Shown here one piece after another: positions 22,407-35,505 of a stretch of 64,000 bases of DNA. This DNA is from Corella eumyota (taxonomy: Eukaryota > Chordata > Ascidiacea > Phlebobranchia > Corellidae). The first letter of the stretch is position 1. Every line of letters starts with the position of its first letter. The stretch spans positions 2,046,001 through 2,110,000 of the forward strand of contig OY720099.1 in NCBI GenBank assembly GCA_963082875.1. Reading direction: 5' to 3'. Made by a program: the position numbers and the translations under genes. Under the pieces are notes generated by a model, which did not search any database, was not told the DNA's origin, and worked only from the letters and a program-made list of their open reading frames with translations.

Positions 22407-23293
22407 ACAAGAAAAAGCAATGTTTATAAACTTACTATAGTAGTAGATTTTTTATAAAGATATATTTTAAAGTGTGGTTTGCTTGTTTAAATTTAAACTT
22501 AATATGTTCGTTTCGTATTTATATGAATGGTGTTCATTATAAAAAATTAAAAGTTTTATAATCATTCAATTTGTTTTATATTTTAACAACTAATTCATCA
22601 TTTTTGAACTGAGCATGTGGAAATTTTTAAATCTAAATTACCAACATACGCTTGGACAAAATAGGAATAACAAAAGTTTTTACTTGAAATCTAGTTTTGG
22701 GACGTAGACAGTCCCATATAGTTGAAAAATTGTTACTTTTTTATACCCCGTCGGCGGAGAGAGTTTTTAGGAATAGAATACGTTTGCGCCATTGAAAGAG
22801 TCTTTGGTGTATGGAAGCGGTCCCATTTTAAAAACTAACAAGGTTAATATAAACTGCTGAAAGATATTATGATATGTTATTGAATATTATTTTGTCATAA
22901 TAAGAAGTTACAAACCTAAGAGAAAAAATTCAATATATGTATATAAGCCAAAATAGTTCTTATTAAGAGCTTAAAAACTCGTAGATTCAGTTATTGTCGA
23001 TTTCATGTTTTAAAAATGTATTGTGTAAGCTATAATAGCTTTCATATCAAATATCTTTTAACACTGTAAAAACGAGAACAATAGGCAGCTTGGAACCTCA
23101 GTCAAAAATAAACCCAGTCTTTTGTTAGGCAGCTAGTATAAATTAGCGTCCACCATAATTTATAAGATTTAAAAAAAAATTATGTTTTGAACCATGACAA
23201 ATTAACAAAAATACTCTTTTACATAAAAAAATGTTTTGTTAGAAATTGCTTGGTTCACGTTATAGTTTAAAGTTTGTCATTCGGACTAAGAAA
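22407..23293. other. Spacer between LITAF 1 and LITAF 2
   Basis: AT-rich 887 bp. Short GC-richer patch near 22745-22765 (CCCCGTCGGCGGAGAG). No coding or repeat element was recognised. Confidence 0.45.
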
Positions 23294-23620
23294 ATGGATG
23301 CCCGAATTCACCCAATATACACAGTTCAACCAAGTGATATGCCGCTACCACCTTCATACCCAAACCTACCTCAAATCGAAATACCAAAGACCTTAACTAA
23401 GACTTCAAAGCCAGTCTATATGACATGCCAGTTTTGCAATCAAAACATTATAACTGAAACAAAGGCAAAGCCTGGACTTTTTACATACATTTCGTGCGTT
23501 ATGTGTTGCTGGCTAGGTTGTTGCTTGGTTCCATTTTGTTTGGACGATTTTAAGGTAACAACTCACAGCTGCCCGAACTGCAAAAATAAAATTGATGTCT
23601 ACAACCCGTTGTCGGATTAA
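23294..23620 (+). CDS. LITAF-domain membrane protein 2
   Basis: Intronless, 108 aa from the start MDARIHPIYTVQ; a longer in-frame extension upstream (to 23246) is less likely. Short Pro-rich N-terminus (PLPPSYPNLPQ, with a PPSY motif for WW domains), then CQFC, hydrophobic VMCCWLGCCLVPFCL, and CPNC-KNKIDVYNP. Closest in sequence to LITAF 1, so probably a local paralogue. Likely endolysosomal adaptor by family. Confidence 0.87.
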   Translation: MDARIHPIYTVQPSDMPLPPSYPNLPQIEIPKTLTKTSKPVYMTCQFCNQNIITETKAKPGLFTYISCVMCCWLGCCLVPFCLDDFKVTTHSCPNCKNKIDVYNPLSD

Positions 23621-23931
23621 ATTTCCTGTATATAATTTGGTAGATCGAATATAAAACTAAATTTAATGTTTAAATATACAAGTTAATGCGTTTATTTTTA
23701 ACAAACCTAATATGTTTGTTTTAAACTTATAAAAATGGTGTATTTTTAAAGAATTAAAATTAAGTTTTTGTAGAATTCGGCATGGGTCTGACTTTTATAA
23801 AGATTATACTTTATTAATTAGAAAGGCAAAAACGCTTGAACTTAAAGTATAAAAAGGAATTTAAGATATTGTAACCAAATAAAAGGTTATGCTTTGAAAC
23901 TTTTTTTTTTAATTTAACAACAACAACCACT

Positions 23932-24351
23932 TCATAATGGAGAATACACATAGATTGTCTTTAAACAATTCGGGCATTTGTGATGAAAGTTTTTGCAGTC
24001 TTGGACACAAAACGGAATAAGACAACAGCCACAAGGAAACCCGATCAAGGCAATAAATATACATAACAACCAGGCTGCTCCTCCAATTTTGGCTTCTGGC
24101 TGAGAGACTACAACTTGATTACAGTGAGGGCACATCACTCTTGTTGGGTGTTTTGTTTTTACCTGGGCCGGCCCAATACCTGCGTAATTCTGTAAGACAG
24201 CAGGATCACCGGCGATAAGCGGTGGTGGTGGACCCATATCTTGTTGAAAATTGTTACCCCCTTGATAGTACCCCGGTGGTGGAGGGGGTATTTGTCCAGG
24301 AAATGCGTTGGCGCCAAAAGGCGGGTTTGCGCTATAGGGGGGCGGATCCAT
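23932..24351 (-). CDS. LITAF-domain membrane protein 3
   Basis: Intronless, 139 aa from MDPPPYSANPPFG; the upstream in-frame extension was not used. The N-terminus is Pro/Gly-rich with PPPY and PPPPPGYYQG, typical CDIP1/LITAF-like WW and ESCRT ligands. LITAF domain: CPHC, AWLLCIFIALIGFPCGCCLIPFCV, CPNC, then IYVYSPL. More diverged than LITAF 1 and 2 and on the opposite strand. Confidence 0.87.
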   Translation of the reverse strand: MDPPPYSANPPFGANAFPGQIPPPPPGYYQGGNNFQQDMGPPPPLIAGDPAVLQNYAGIGPAQVKTKHPTRVMCPHCNQVVVSQPEAKIGGAAWLLCIFIALIGFPCGCCLIPFCVQDCKNFHHKCPNCLKTIYVYSPL

Positions 24352-25229
24352 TTGAACGAATAGCAAGTCAGCTGTTTCGTTTAACTAATAAAACTAACAT
24401 ACGAAAAAAATCAACAACCATAACAATAGCTGCTCAATAAAATAATAACATTTGTTTTTATTTAAATTTAGATATTATTTGGTCATAATCAAGGTTTAAA
24501 TATACTAGAAACCAATTCGGCTTGTTGTATTTTAAACGAAATAAAAGTATTTTGTCATTTTAGTCGTAGAAATACGTCGGTATATTGTTTGTACAACACA
24601 GGGTTTTATTAATATTGCTTGTTTACATTAGGTTTTTGTGAATGAAATCCTGAAAGTGACGTCACGTATAGAAATATTTCTTGTCTACTGCTTTAGGACG
24701 AATAAAACGCAATTGGACTTTAAATTTTACATAACCTGTATTTAAAAATTTGGTTAAGTAATAAAAACAATATTCCAGTGATGTCTACATAAAACAAGTA
24801 ACGAAAATTGGTTGAATTAAATTTCGAAATATTTCGAGGATAAACCAAAAATATTTGTTTGTTATGTTCACTGCGTTTCATGTCGCTCTTTAAAACCCAA
24901 CATTGGGTTTTCGATATGGATATGTGTGAACGTAGTTTTGTTAAATTACATACGACAAGAACAAAACTAAAATGTTTGAAATTTAGAATATGCGGAAACA
25001 TAATAACGTTTTTAAATTAGTTCAAGTTAGACAGGCTTGGCAGTTTGTTTTGATTTTTGTCTTATGTACTGTAAGCCAATATTAGCCAGTATATATGTTA
25101 ACTATTGAACGCACTTAACAGTTTACTGGCTGACGTAAAAATATTAAATAAATAAAATAGAGATTTATATTAAAAACTTGTTTGCTTATTGATATATATA
25201 TTTTTTTAGAACACAAATTTAGGTGCCTC
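24352..25229. other. Divergent spacer, LITAF 3 / SH2 adaptor
   Basis: 878 bp between two outward-facing genes. A GACGTCACGT patch occurs near 24659-24668. A T-rich tract ending TTTTTTTAG precedes the SH2 adaptor start at about 25201-25209 and could be a 5'-UTR or trans-splice acceptor. No gene was recognised. Confidence 0.5.
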
Positions 25230-28074
25230 ATGTCTCTTAACATATTTAAGAAGAATATATTCAAAAAGAAGGGAAGCAAAGCAGATAGTCATGGAACCAC
25301 GTTGGTTGACGAAGAAATTCAATTTCAACCGGCACCAGGACCAGATCATGAGTCGCAGTGGGGCGGAAAAAACTCCCTAAGTCGAAAACCTAACTCACAA
25401 TACCCCCCAGATTATGATCAAGGCAAAACCGGAAATGTAAACCATAATTTCACCTCCAATCGACCTTCAAACAGTGATTCCAGTCGTGCGTCGTCGTTCG
25501 ATTCGAACTCAGACAATTTTACAAAATCTAAAACATCGACGGATTTCGAAAATGGAGACATGTTACATGTACACAAACGGGCAACACCGCAGGATAGTAA
25601 CGACTCTCAAAAACAGTCTAAATTAGGCAGTAATCTTCATAAGGTAAATCCCATTACAACAATGGGTCGTACCTCACCGAACATGCCACGAGCTCCGAAG
25701 AAATTAATTAAACCTGGAGAGGCGAATGCACCACAGCCTCAATATCTAACTCAACCACAAAATAATAATTTGGTAGGCTCACATCTGCTGTTATACGACA
25801 ATGATTTCGAAAGCCTAATTTGACATAACTTAATATTGATTTTTGATATCTAAATGATTTTATTTAGGGAATTTCTATATCTGATGAGTATACTGATCCA
25901 TTTGACGCTGTTGCGGTACAAAATGCAATGCAAAATTCGATAGTAAATCCAGAGACTGTAGATGGTTATGTTGAACCGTATGAAGCCAAGAAAATGTACC
26001 ATGGTAGGATATAAACTTTACTATTAATTTCATTAAACCAATGATAATTTTTTTACTTGTGATTGTTTTTATTTTAATCTTTGCGACTTTTTGTTTTAGA
26101 TGCCACTCAAACTAGAACACTTTACGATGATCCGTGGGATAACAACAAACCTGGTGGAAAACCACAAGGTTATTAAACAAATTTAATTAATTCTTGTTTA
26201 AAACACTCTTACAATTTTTACCATAAGTTTAGGTGGTAACCATATCACATAAATAATATAAAATGAATGTGTATTTGATAGGTGAAAACCAAGACTACGA
26301 AGAGCCGTGGGACAACGCAGCAACTCTTCCATATGCTGCAGACAAGCCTGGAGCACAAAGGTTAATTATTCCATCCAAACATTCCACCCATGAACTTGTG
26401 ATGGAATACCCTGCTGGAAATCGCAACGAATCTGGAGATTCATCGACTTCTTCTTCATCGACTAGTTTAGCAAAACAGCGAATGGTTCGTGTGGATAGCC
26501 CTAAACAATCTCCAAGATCGTCGCCTCGAAATTCACCTAAACTTGACAAAAGGCTTATACGCCCCAAAGATTTAAGTGATCCACGCTCACAATTGTACAG
26601 TGTCCATGGAGGAGGGTCAAGATATAAACCAGTAGACCAAAGATTAATAAAGGCAGAACCATCATACGGGGAGAGAAGAAGAAATTCCCCGAGTGGTACA
26701 AGAAATGGTTCTTCTAGAGGTAGTAGTGGTACTAACAGTCCGATGAGCAGCAGTCGTAGTTCTCTTAACCAATCCCCGAGTAGCACCCTTGCTGCGAGTG
26801 ATGTTGCAGATCGTCTTCTGGAAGATCAAAGAAGAACAGCATCTCCTTTAGTTCAACCAATGAATCCATCCCTTTACCTATTAAACAAAGCAAAAAGTCG
26901 ATCACTGGATGTTCGAACCCGTCAATACTACATGAACCCAGGCCACAAACCAGGTGGTGTTATCCCCAAAAGTGCCTCGGATGATCACCTTGTAAACCAG
27001 ACAGCGAATTTCTATCACCCGCGTAATAACCCACTTCATGGGGTTAAAGAATATGAAGAACCGTGGGACACTGCTGGTAATGTTGACCCAAATCAAAGGC
27101 CTTCTAACATGGCTCATATTGCGCACTCAAGATCCAGATCTTACGAGTTACATTCATTCACTCCAGCTCCATCGAACCACTTTCATCACCACAGTAAATC
27201 TCATTCCTTTGAGAAACAGGAGTTCCATAGAAGGCCAACTCCTCATATGGAATATGAACAGCCTTGGGATAAAAATGTGGTGCCAAAAGGACACTGTAAG
27301 TTATTTTTTTTCAAATGTAAAGCTTTAAAAAAATCCGATGATAATAATAAATTCAGTTGTTTGATGTGATAAATTTTATTTGCAGTGGCGTCGATGCAAA
27401 GATTTCAGCAAAGAAAACTAGAGTTACATCCTTCCGAAGCAATCAATGACCAAGATTTTGATCCCCTACTTCCTCTCGAAAGACAAAGGTAATATCAATC
27501 ATAAAAAAACAATACCATATCCTTTAAAAACTAAACCTTATTTTAATTGTAGTTTAAGTAATGCCTTGCACATTTTAATTTGTATTATGATTGACAGTTG
27601 GTTCCACGGTACTATGACAAGAGATGAGGCCAATCGAAAACTTATTCAAGAGGTAGAAGGAAGTTACTTGGTTCGAAACAGCGAAAGTATTCCAAATAAC
27701 TACAGCTTATCACTAAGGTAACAACATTTTATTCTGTTTATCATCATTATATCCAGTAAAACTACTAAATATTACTCAGAAAAAAGTAAAAAAATCGGGT
27801 CTGGCAACTAATTAATTAGTAAAAAATTTTGGAAATTTTCTTTTGCAAAGAACTATATTTTTACTTGTGATTTTTGATTTATCTTAGGACCAACGTTGAC
27901 ACAATTCACATGGTGATATCAAGAACAAGAGATAACTTTTGGATTCTCGGGGAGTTTAGTGCCCCCTTTCACAGCGTGCCTGAGATGGTCGCATTTTATG
28001 CCAGCCACCGATTAAAAATCAACGACTCACAACACATTTCACTTCGATATCCGGTACCTGAAGATTACCTTTAA
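25230..28074 (+). CDS. SH2 domain adaptor of the SHB/SHF/SHE family
   Basis: Exons 25230-25772, 25868-26003, 26100-26168, 26282-27295, 27386-27488, 27598-27717, 27888-28074 sum to 2172 nt (723 aa). Begins MSLNIFKKNIFKKK. The long disordered part is Ser/Pro/Arg-rich and carries tyrosines in repeated acidic-PW settings (YDDPWD, three YE(E/Q)PWD, plus YTDPFD and YVEPYEA), the phosphotyrosine-type motifs of SHB adaptors. The last three exons encode one C-terminal SH2 domain, from WFHGTMTRDEA with GSYLVRNSES (the phosphotyrosine-binding Arg in FLVR position) to ISLRYPVPEDYL at the very end. Such adaptors link receptor tyrosine kinases to downstream signalling. SHB versus SHF or SHE cannot be settled here. 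Confidence 0.9.
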
Positions 28075-29342
28075 TTTTAGCTCATATTTTATTGTTTTTA
28101 TTATTTATTCTCTTATTTCGAATGCATGTCACATTTCCACATTGAGTTTAGTAAGCTTATTTTTTTTGTAGAATTTTTTCTAATTAAAGAAAAAAAATAT
28201 ATTTTTTTCGATGGCAGATATTTTTAGGTTTTAAGAGATTACGAAATATAGAGTTTATCTTTTTTGATGAAGACTTGCAGTTGTTATGTACAAGTCGATT
28301 TTATAGTTATATCATCCAGTTCATCCGTTCCATAGTATATTATTTTCATTTGTAGATGTGTAGATACACGCTTTTTTATAATGTTTTTTGCTTGTCTCAT
28401 AATTTGTCGAATATTGTTCTTCTGCCCCGTGCTTTATTTTTATATTATCATTTTTTGTATACAAATCTACGGTAACAACTTAGGACAACAAAGTCCTACT
28501 ACTAATAATGCAATATTATATTTTCTATGAAATGTCTACACGTTGCCTTCATTTTAGTTTAAAGTATTTATTAAATACTGCGTATTGGGTGCTGAAGTTA
28601 TTTTATTTTAACACATATTGATTTTATTTTTGTTATACCGATACATTTTCGTTTCATATATAATTTGATTTTTTATCATTTTATAAGAATTATATTTGGC
28701 TCGCTTATAAAATGTAATTGAACTTTTTTACAATGAAATTATTTTGCTTCAAAAGAATTAAATGCTGAAATTTTACATTTGTAAAATTATGTTGTGTTAT
28801 TTTATGTCTAAATCCATGTAGAAAAGTATACAAAAATGTAAGTAGGACAGCTTTTGTTAGAAATTTAGTCTATCCATTATTATTTTATATTTATAAAATG
28901 GGAGTGGTTGGCAAATTGAAATAAGTCATAGAGTAACAGCCTAATTAAAATAGACACTACTCTTATGTAACCACCATAATTGCTAGATGTTTAAACACTT
29001 TTAATTGAGACAATACAATCTCTCAATTCAAGACAAAAATGTTGGTGGAAAAATTTGAAAAAAAATGTATTTTATTGAACAAAATGTTTTACAATTTAAC
29101 ATAAAGTGCTATGGGCACATGATTGATTCTTAACCAACAAAACTCTTTCTTAGTTTAAAATCAGGATTTTAAAGAAGTCAGAAAAAAAAACAAAGGATTT
29201 CTAGCACAAAATTGTGCTTTAAACTAAGTGTAAGTTTGAACTAAATGTAAAAAGGACACGGGCCTTATTAAACTCCCAATTAAACATAGGACTTCAGGGC
29301 AGAATTCAAAGTAAAATTACAGATTTTTTACTGAGAAATTGT
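28075..29342. other. Convergent 3' spacer, SH2 adaptor / SNRPA1
   Basis: 1268 bp, strongly AT-rich, holding 3' UTRs of two convergent genes. No coding exon or repeat was recognised. Confidence 0.5.
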
Positions 29343-31301
29343 TTACTCGTCATCCATTTCTTCAACATTCTCGTTCCCATTTTGAACTAAAAATGACATT
29401 GTTAAATTTTGAAATCATTTCTATTTATTAGAATTATATTAAGATAGTAAATCTACTATTACCAGAAGTAGTAGGTGCCACTATCTTCTTGTTTGGAATT
29501 TGTCCAGCTTGCAACATCACTTTCAACTTTTCAACTTCCTCTAGTGATGTAGCTTTCAAAATCGCCTCCTACAAAATATTTTCATGTAAAAAACCATATA
29601 TTTCTCTATACATGCTTAACACAAGGTTGTTATTTTATACCTTAATTGCTTCTCTATCTGCTTTAGATTGAGCGCTAGGCTCATTGACTCCGTTCTTATC
29701 CACAGGAGCTCCAGGAACAAATCTAAAGCATTTTAAAAATTACAACTCTAAAATATTATCAAAACCAACATATTTGAACCATGTACAAAGTGCAGTGTAG
29801 TATCTGTTCAAATCTCAGGTATAATATAAGGAAAAATTAACTTACTTACCCAGACCCAGGCTTTGTATTAAAATAAAATCTGTTCTTACGTTTTTCTCTT
29901 TTTGGCAACCTCGGCAATTATTTGCTTTCCTTGCTTTGAGCCAAAAAGCTTCTTAGCTTCTTGTCTTTCCTTACAGGAAAATAATCCACAAAGAGTGTAA
30001 AAGTGTTTAAAGTATAAAAGTACCGGCGGTATTGTGTAGTGGTTAGAACACTTGTCTTCACTACATGAGGTCCTGGGTTCGATCCCAATTGCTCTCATGC
30101 TCTAGCACCCTTAAATATGGCGTCAAGTTAACCTACTTACATCGAGGATAAATAATGTAAAAGAAAATAATTAAAAATTTTGGGTGTTAAAAAATCAAAA
30201 TAAATTAATATATATTTAATATTTATCCTATAAAAGTCAATTACAAAAAAGGACAACAAAAAAATTATACAAAAACTTCAAGAAAAAAAAACAACATAGA
30301 ACAAGTATTTACATACCTTTAGTCTAACTTTCCTGAAGTCAAGAACTCTAATCTGTGGGATTTTATGAACAACATAAAGTCTATAATGTTGTTTGTGTGT
30401 GACAGGATTTCTTAGTAAGCTCAAAAATTCAAGTTTCTTTAGTCCAGCCAAACTATCCAAGTCCATCAGCTCACGGAGTTCACAATTTGTTAAATAAAGT
30501 TCATGTAAATTGGGAATGGTTTCAGCAATGTCATCGCCAATACGACTGTTGAAATATAATTTTAATACAAATGACATTAAAGACTATGCTATATATATTA
30601 ACATAAAGTTGTATTTAATGTAATAACTCTCATTACTACAAGCAGCATGGTGTAAGGGCCAGAACACCTAGCTTTACTACACGAGCTAGTGAGTTCAATC
30701 CCCACTGCCCTCATGCTGTAGCACCCTTGAGCAAGGCGCTACAAATGGTATGAACTTCTGCTGAGCGACAATTAAAACCTTTAACACCGAAACTTTCAAA
30801 GCCAACTCGAGTCTAGGTCGAGGTAACTTATGTTGCTCAATGTTTAGGTTATGAAGTTGGCTTACCCACATTGAGGATAAATAAATATAAACAAAAATTT
30901 TACTTCAAGTTTTGTCTTACCAAATTCGATTATTGTTGAAATGTAAAGACTTAATTCTTGGCAAAAGTGGAAATCCTTCTAATTTGCGCAAATCATTGTC
31001 AGAAAAATCAATTGTATCAAACTGATCTAAAGTTGCTCCGAGATTTTCAATAACTGGAATTTTGTAACCTAAAAAATTAAAGTTTTAAAACCTGATAGAA
31101 ACGTTAAACAATACAATAAAATACAGGAAATTTAAATATTTATAATCTGCAATAAATGCAAATTTTTTATTTATTTCAAAGAACAGAAGGATAAGACAGA
31201 TAGATAGTATAAACATTACCTCTTAACAGTAGTTCTCTATCCCTGACTGGGTTAATATATTGTATTGCTTGTTCAATTAATTCCGGGGTTAGTTTTACCA
31301 T
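29343..31301 (-). CDS. SNRPA1: U2 small nuclear ribonucleoprotein A'
   Basis: Exons 31301-31220, 31068-30921, 30545-30317, 29969-29890, 29722-29641, 29568-29463, 29386-29343; 771 nt, 256 aa (human 255). Starts MVKLTPELIEQA. Leucine-rich repeats run through the first 160 residues (ENLGATLDQFDTIDFSDN, LEFLSLLRNPVTHK, HYRLYVV). A basic linker follows (RQEAKKLFGSKQGKQI) and the conserved C-terminus contains EEVEKLKVMLQAGQIP. U2A' binds U2B'' and stem-loop IV of U2 snRNA and is needed for branch-site recognition. It shares a 758-bp bidirectional promoter region with KLHL10. Introns 2 and 3 contain SINE copies. Confidence 0.95.
30021..30155 (+). repeat. tRNA-derived SINE, internally deleted, in SNRPA1 intron 3
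   Basis: The best preserved head in the window: CGGTATTGTGTAGTGGTT (box A region) and GGGTTCGATCCCAAT (box B). The body then jumps to the 3' end (ACATCGAGGATAAATAA), so the middle is missing. Confidence 0.75.
30640..30890 (+). repeat. Full-length SINE copy in SNRPA1 intron 2
   Basis: Runs from a tRNA-like head (GCAGCATGGTGTAAGGGCC; box B GAGTTCAATCCCC) through CATGCTGTAGCACCC, CAAGGCGCTACAAATGG, CTCGAGTCTAGGTCGAGGT, AATGTTTAGGTTATGAAG to CATTGAGGATAAATAAA. About 250 bp, the most complete copy seen; useful as local consensus. Confidence 0.75.
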
Positions 31302-32059
31302 CTTAATTTACTGCTTAAAATACGAAATAATTAAAATTAAGCATGGAGTTTAACTTAGTAAGTTACCTTCTCTCCTTTTTTTTAGCGCACATTGCACGAA
31401 AAAGTTGATTTTTTCTTTCTCTTTTTAATTTATTAGTCTCTAAGCAGCAGACAAATATTAATATTTGAAAAAAAAAAAAAACTTATGAAAAAAAATGCAT
31501 TTTTTACTATCCTAAAAAATAAAAAACCCAAATTTAAAATGCTAACGCTTTTAACCCAACTCCAACATGCCTACGCTGGCCTAAATTAATTAACTTATCG
31601 AATTCTAACCAACCCAACCCCATCAAATAAAGGGCTTTGTAACATAATTATTACAAAGTATAAACAAGCAGGTTAATTTATAGCTGGGTTACTTTTTGCT
31701 TTCGCGAAAAAATGCCCAATTTATCAAATCTATATTATCGTTTTTTCGTATTTTTTTACGAGATATTTTAATAAATAGTTAAAGTAAAATTATAAAACTA
31801 AATTTGTTTTAAATGTTCACCAAGTTTTCAACTTATGTTTGGGTATAAACAAGGTTTGATTATGACATCACAAAAATTATATTATTCAATAAAAATACTA
31901 TAACCTAAAATTTTAATTCAAACATATTTTTAAATTAGTCTCAAAACAGGCTTTTTTTGATTAATAATTAAATAATAATCGAAAAGATTTATTAAACAAT
32001 GTATTTATAAGAAGTTCAAACCGAAAAATATTAAGTCCTGGAGTTTTTGAAACTACGCG
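31302..32059. promoter_or_regulatory. Bidirectional spacer SNRPA1 / KLHL10
   Basis: 758 bp between two outward start codons, AT-rich, no TATA element that could be singled out and no repeat. Presumed to hold both promoters. Confidence 0.5.
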
Positions 32060-35000
32060 ATGGCGTTAAGCCAAAGCGATTCCGAAGCCTCGATGGTGGT
32101 ATCCGCCAAATCACTGACACCTGTGCCCTTCTACAACGCCTGGCTCACCTTCAATGACCTTCGCTACAAGGGCACATTTTGTGATGTCGTCATAAAAGTA
32201 CAAGACATTCGTTTCCCCGTGCATCGACTTGTCTTGTGTGCTTGTAGTGATTATTTTAGGTACTCTAATTGGTAAAACTAAATTTTGAGTACTGTTTTAC
32301 GTTTAGCTAGCACAAGTTTTTGTATGCACATATTATTGACATTTACCTTAAATTATTTAACAGAGCTTTATTTGATGGAGGCTGGAAAAGTAGTGAAAAA
32401 CAAGAAATTGAAATCCCTGGCATTTCTCCAGAAATGATGGCTTCAATTATCAACTTTGCATACACAGGACAAGTATATCAAATTGCTAAGTTTTAACCCT
32501 TAGCAAATATTTCAAACCCGCTTTAAATCTTAAAATATAAAGTAATGTCAAGCACTTTATTATTAAAAATAGTCCTAACAATTGCTATGTTAAGGTCATG
32601 GTGACCCCTATGAACGTAGAAGAACTATTACCTGCCGCCGATCAATTTCTTATAACTTACGTCAAAGATAAATGTTGTACATTTCTACAGAAACAAATGA
32701 CGCCAACAAATTGCATTGGAATAAAGCAATACGCAAGGTAACTAAACATACAAACACCTCTATTAAAGTAACAATTATACTGAAGTTTTGCAATTTTAGT
32801 ATAACTTATTTCTTACTTTTTAATTTTTAGATCGTATGCTTGTTGTAAATTAATCGATGCAGCAACGACTTACATTTTGTTTCACTTTGAAGAAGTTGCA
32901 AGGAAGAGCGAAGAATTTCTCTTCATGACCTTTGATGATCTTCAAGCAATTATCCAAGACGATCGACTTAATGTCAGACTAGAAGAAACTGTCTGTGAAT
33001 CCGTATTCAGGTAATCAAGTACTAGATTAGGCAGAATAATGGTTTAAAATTACATCATTTATTGTTATAGGTGGATAAAACATGACAAAAACGCAAGAAT
33101 CTGTTTTGTCAAATCAGCTTTAAAAAGTGTTCGCATGGGTTTGTTAGACCCCGAGTATTTTATGACAAAAGTAAAAGGTTAACCCTTTTTTATGGCAGAT
33201 ATTCCCTCATATTATTGATATGCAGATATTTACAGTGTGTTATTTTTATTTTAGCTAGTCCCTTGGTTACCGAATGCATGGAGGAATGTAGATCTGTAAT
33301 TAAAGAAGCCATGAAAGTAGTTTGTGACTTGCACTCACACGACACAATGGATTATATGTCAACTCAAGACAACACACTCAACACTTTACTTCGACCTAGA
33401 CTGCCAAATGAGGTAAAATTATTTTATAAATGTCTATGTCATTTACATTTTTACAATATATTTATGTCAGATATTGCTTGCTATCGGAGGCTGGAGTGGT
33501 GGAAGTCCAACTAACGCAATCGAAGCTTACGATCCAAGGGCAGAGTCGTGGTTAAACGTTAGCACAATAGAAAGTACGTTTTTTCCCAAACAAAATACTA
33601 TGTGGATTTAAGAATAAGCATCAATATAGCCTATTTTTATAACCTTAAACAATACTAGGTGAAGAGGTAATGGGTGGTTACAGAACGATAGCAGACGTTC
33701 CTTGCGCTTACCATGGAGTAGCTTTCGTTAAGGGATGTGTGTTTGTAATCGGTGGTTTCGACGGAGTAAACTACTTCAACACTGTTCGTCGACTTAACAT
33801 TAAAACCTACGAATGGTCCCAGGTAAAACTTAAAAAAATTTAATACCATAACAATGTTGTTTACTGTATCTTGTTGTAGGAACCCTCGATGCAACATAAA
33901 CGTTGTTACATTAGCGTGGCTGTGATTGGTCGAAAAATTTATGCTCTGGGAGGTATGAACGGAGACGACAGGTACAGTTTATAGTAGTTTTTCTGAAAGT
34001 CTAAAATAAGGCACCAAAATAGTAATAGGATCATAAATACACAATTTAAGTCAAAATAGGTTACATTTTTGTTCGCATAGCTCATATACCGACACTTTAA
34101 AACTTTAAGCCACTACCGCTTCAACCTATAATGTACAGTACGTAGATTTTGTTAACTATTTAATGTTTGGGATTACTTACGAGGCAAAATTAGATTAAGT
34201 TCAGGGGAATGTTATGATCCTGGGCAAAAAACTTGGAATATTTTGCCAGACATGAACGAGAGGAGAAGCGATTCAAGCGCTACCTCGCTCAGTGGAAGGG
34301 TAAATAATTAGACAGGGCAAAATAAAAACATAACGAGTAATAATTTTAAAATATAATTTTTTGGGACCTACGATTTAAAAAAGTTATGCTTAGCAACCAA
34401 ATATATGTTATTACTTACGTTTAAAATAAATAACCCACTGTGTTTGTATGTTGTAACTCTTGTCCAGGTTTATATCGCGGGTGGTTTTAACGGACAAGAA
34501 TGTTTGTTCACCGCTGAGTTTTACGATCCAGATTCCTCAGTTTGGACCAGAATAACTCCAATGAGAAGCCGTAGATCGGGCGTATCAATTATAAGTTTTC
34601 ATGGCTTGGTCAGATAAGCTGACTAATTAATGCTAATAAGTTTTATTTAACCTATAACTCAACACACACACTACTAGTTATAGACAGTATTAAACATTTT
34701 AAGCATAAGAATGCATAGCCAGGGTCAATCTTGCTGGCAAATTACCTTACAGGCTTTAGTTAAATATTTAAAACATACTAGAAGTATTATACTGATCGCT
34801 TTTTAATATTTAGTAATTTGCAAAGCAGGTTTAAATTTTACGGGGTATTTTTTGCCATTAATTCGTGCAAAACTTATAAATACGTATTACAATCCTATAG
34901 CCTATTTAATTAGTTAAGTTCAATCAGTACCAAATTTTACATAAAATGAAAATTTAAAACACATGGTTACTTACCTTTTATATAAAGGTTTACGCTGTAG

Positions 35001-35505
35001 GAGGGTTTGACGGACAAAACAGATTACGACATGCTGAAGCCTACTGCCCTCTGACAAATACTTGGCGTAACATTTCGAGTATGAACAAACCAAGATCGAA
35101 CTTTGGAATCGAAGTAATAGACGACCAACTGCTCGTAGTCGGAGGCTACAACGGTCATCAGACATCATCTGATGTTGAAGCCTATGATGACGCAACAAAC
35201 GAATGGTATTATATTTAAGTTTATCCTCAATAAGCAACAAAACCAAAATTTTGAGATATGAAATATATCGTTACGTTTTAAGGTACGATATTAAAGAAAT
35301 GCACATATGCAGAAGTGCTTTATGCTGTTGCGTCATCTCATCCCTACCACATGACATCATTAAATCTTACTGCATGCCTCGTGACGTACCGGCTTTACGT
35401 GAAGCAAATGACGAAGCGACTTCTACAATTAACGAAAGCGCTTTGTCTGAAAGAAGTGGTATAAGCCTAACTACAACCGAAGACGAACCAATTGAAGAAG
35501 TTTAA
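32060..35505 (+). CDS. KLHL10: Kelch-like protein 10
   Basis: Exons 32060-32259, 32364-32472, 32595-32737, 32831-33010, 33071-33177, 33255-33412, 33471-33573, 33659-33822, 33880-33971, 34194-34299, 34468-34608, 34988-35205, 35283-35505; 1944 nt, 647 aa (human 608). BTB domain near 25-140 (NDLRYKGTFCDVVIK, FPVHRLVLCACSDYFR), BACK domain with RWIKHD, then six kelch blades (LLAIGGWSGG, VFVIGGFDG, IYALGGMNGD, VYIAGGFNGQ, VYAVGGFDGQ, LLVVGGYNGH). The end YDIKEMHICRSALCCCV matches KLHL10 better than KEAP1. The family member acts as a CUL3 substrate adaptor in spermatids. Introns are mostly 57-110 bp. Poly(A) signal near 35572-35577. Confidence 0.93.

Noticed and set aside
30021-30100. Possible tRNA gene with boxes A and B
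   Set aside because: Box motifs are good but no full acceptor stem or anticodon arm folds, and the sequence continues into the SINE body seen elsewhere.
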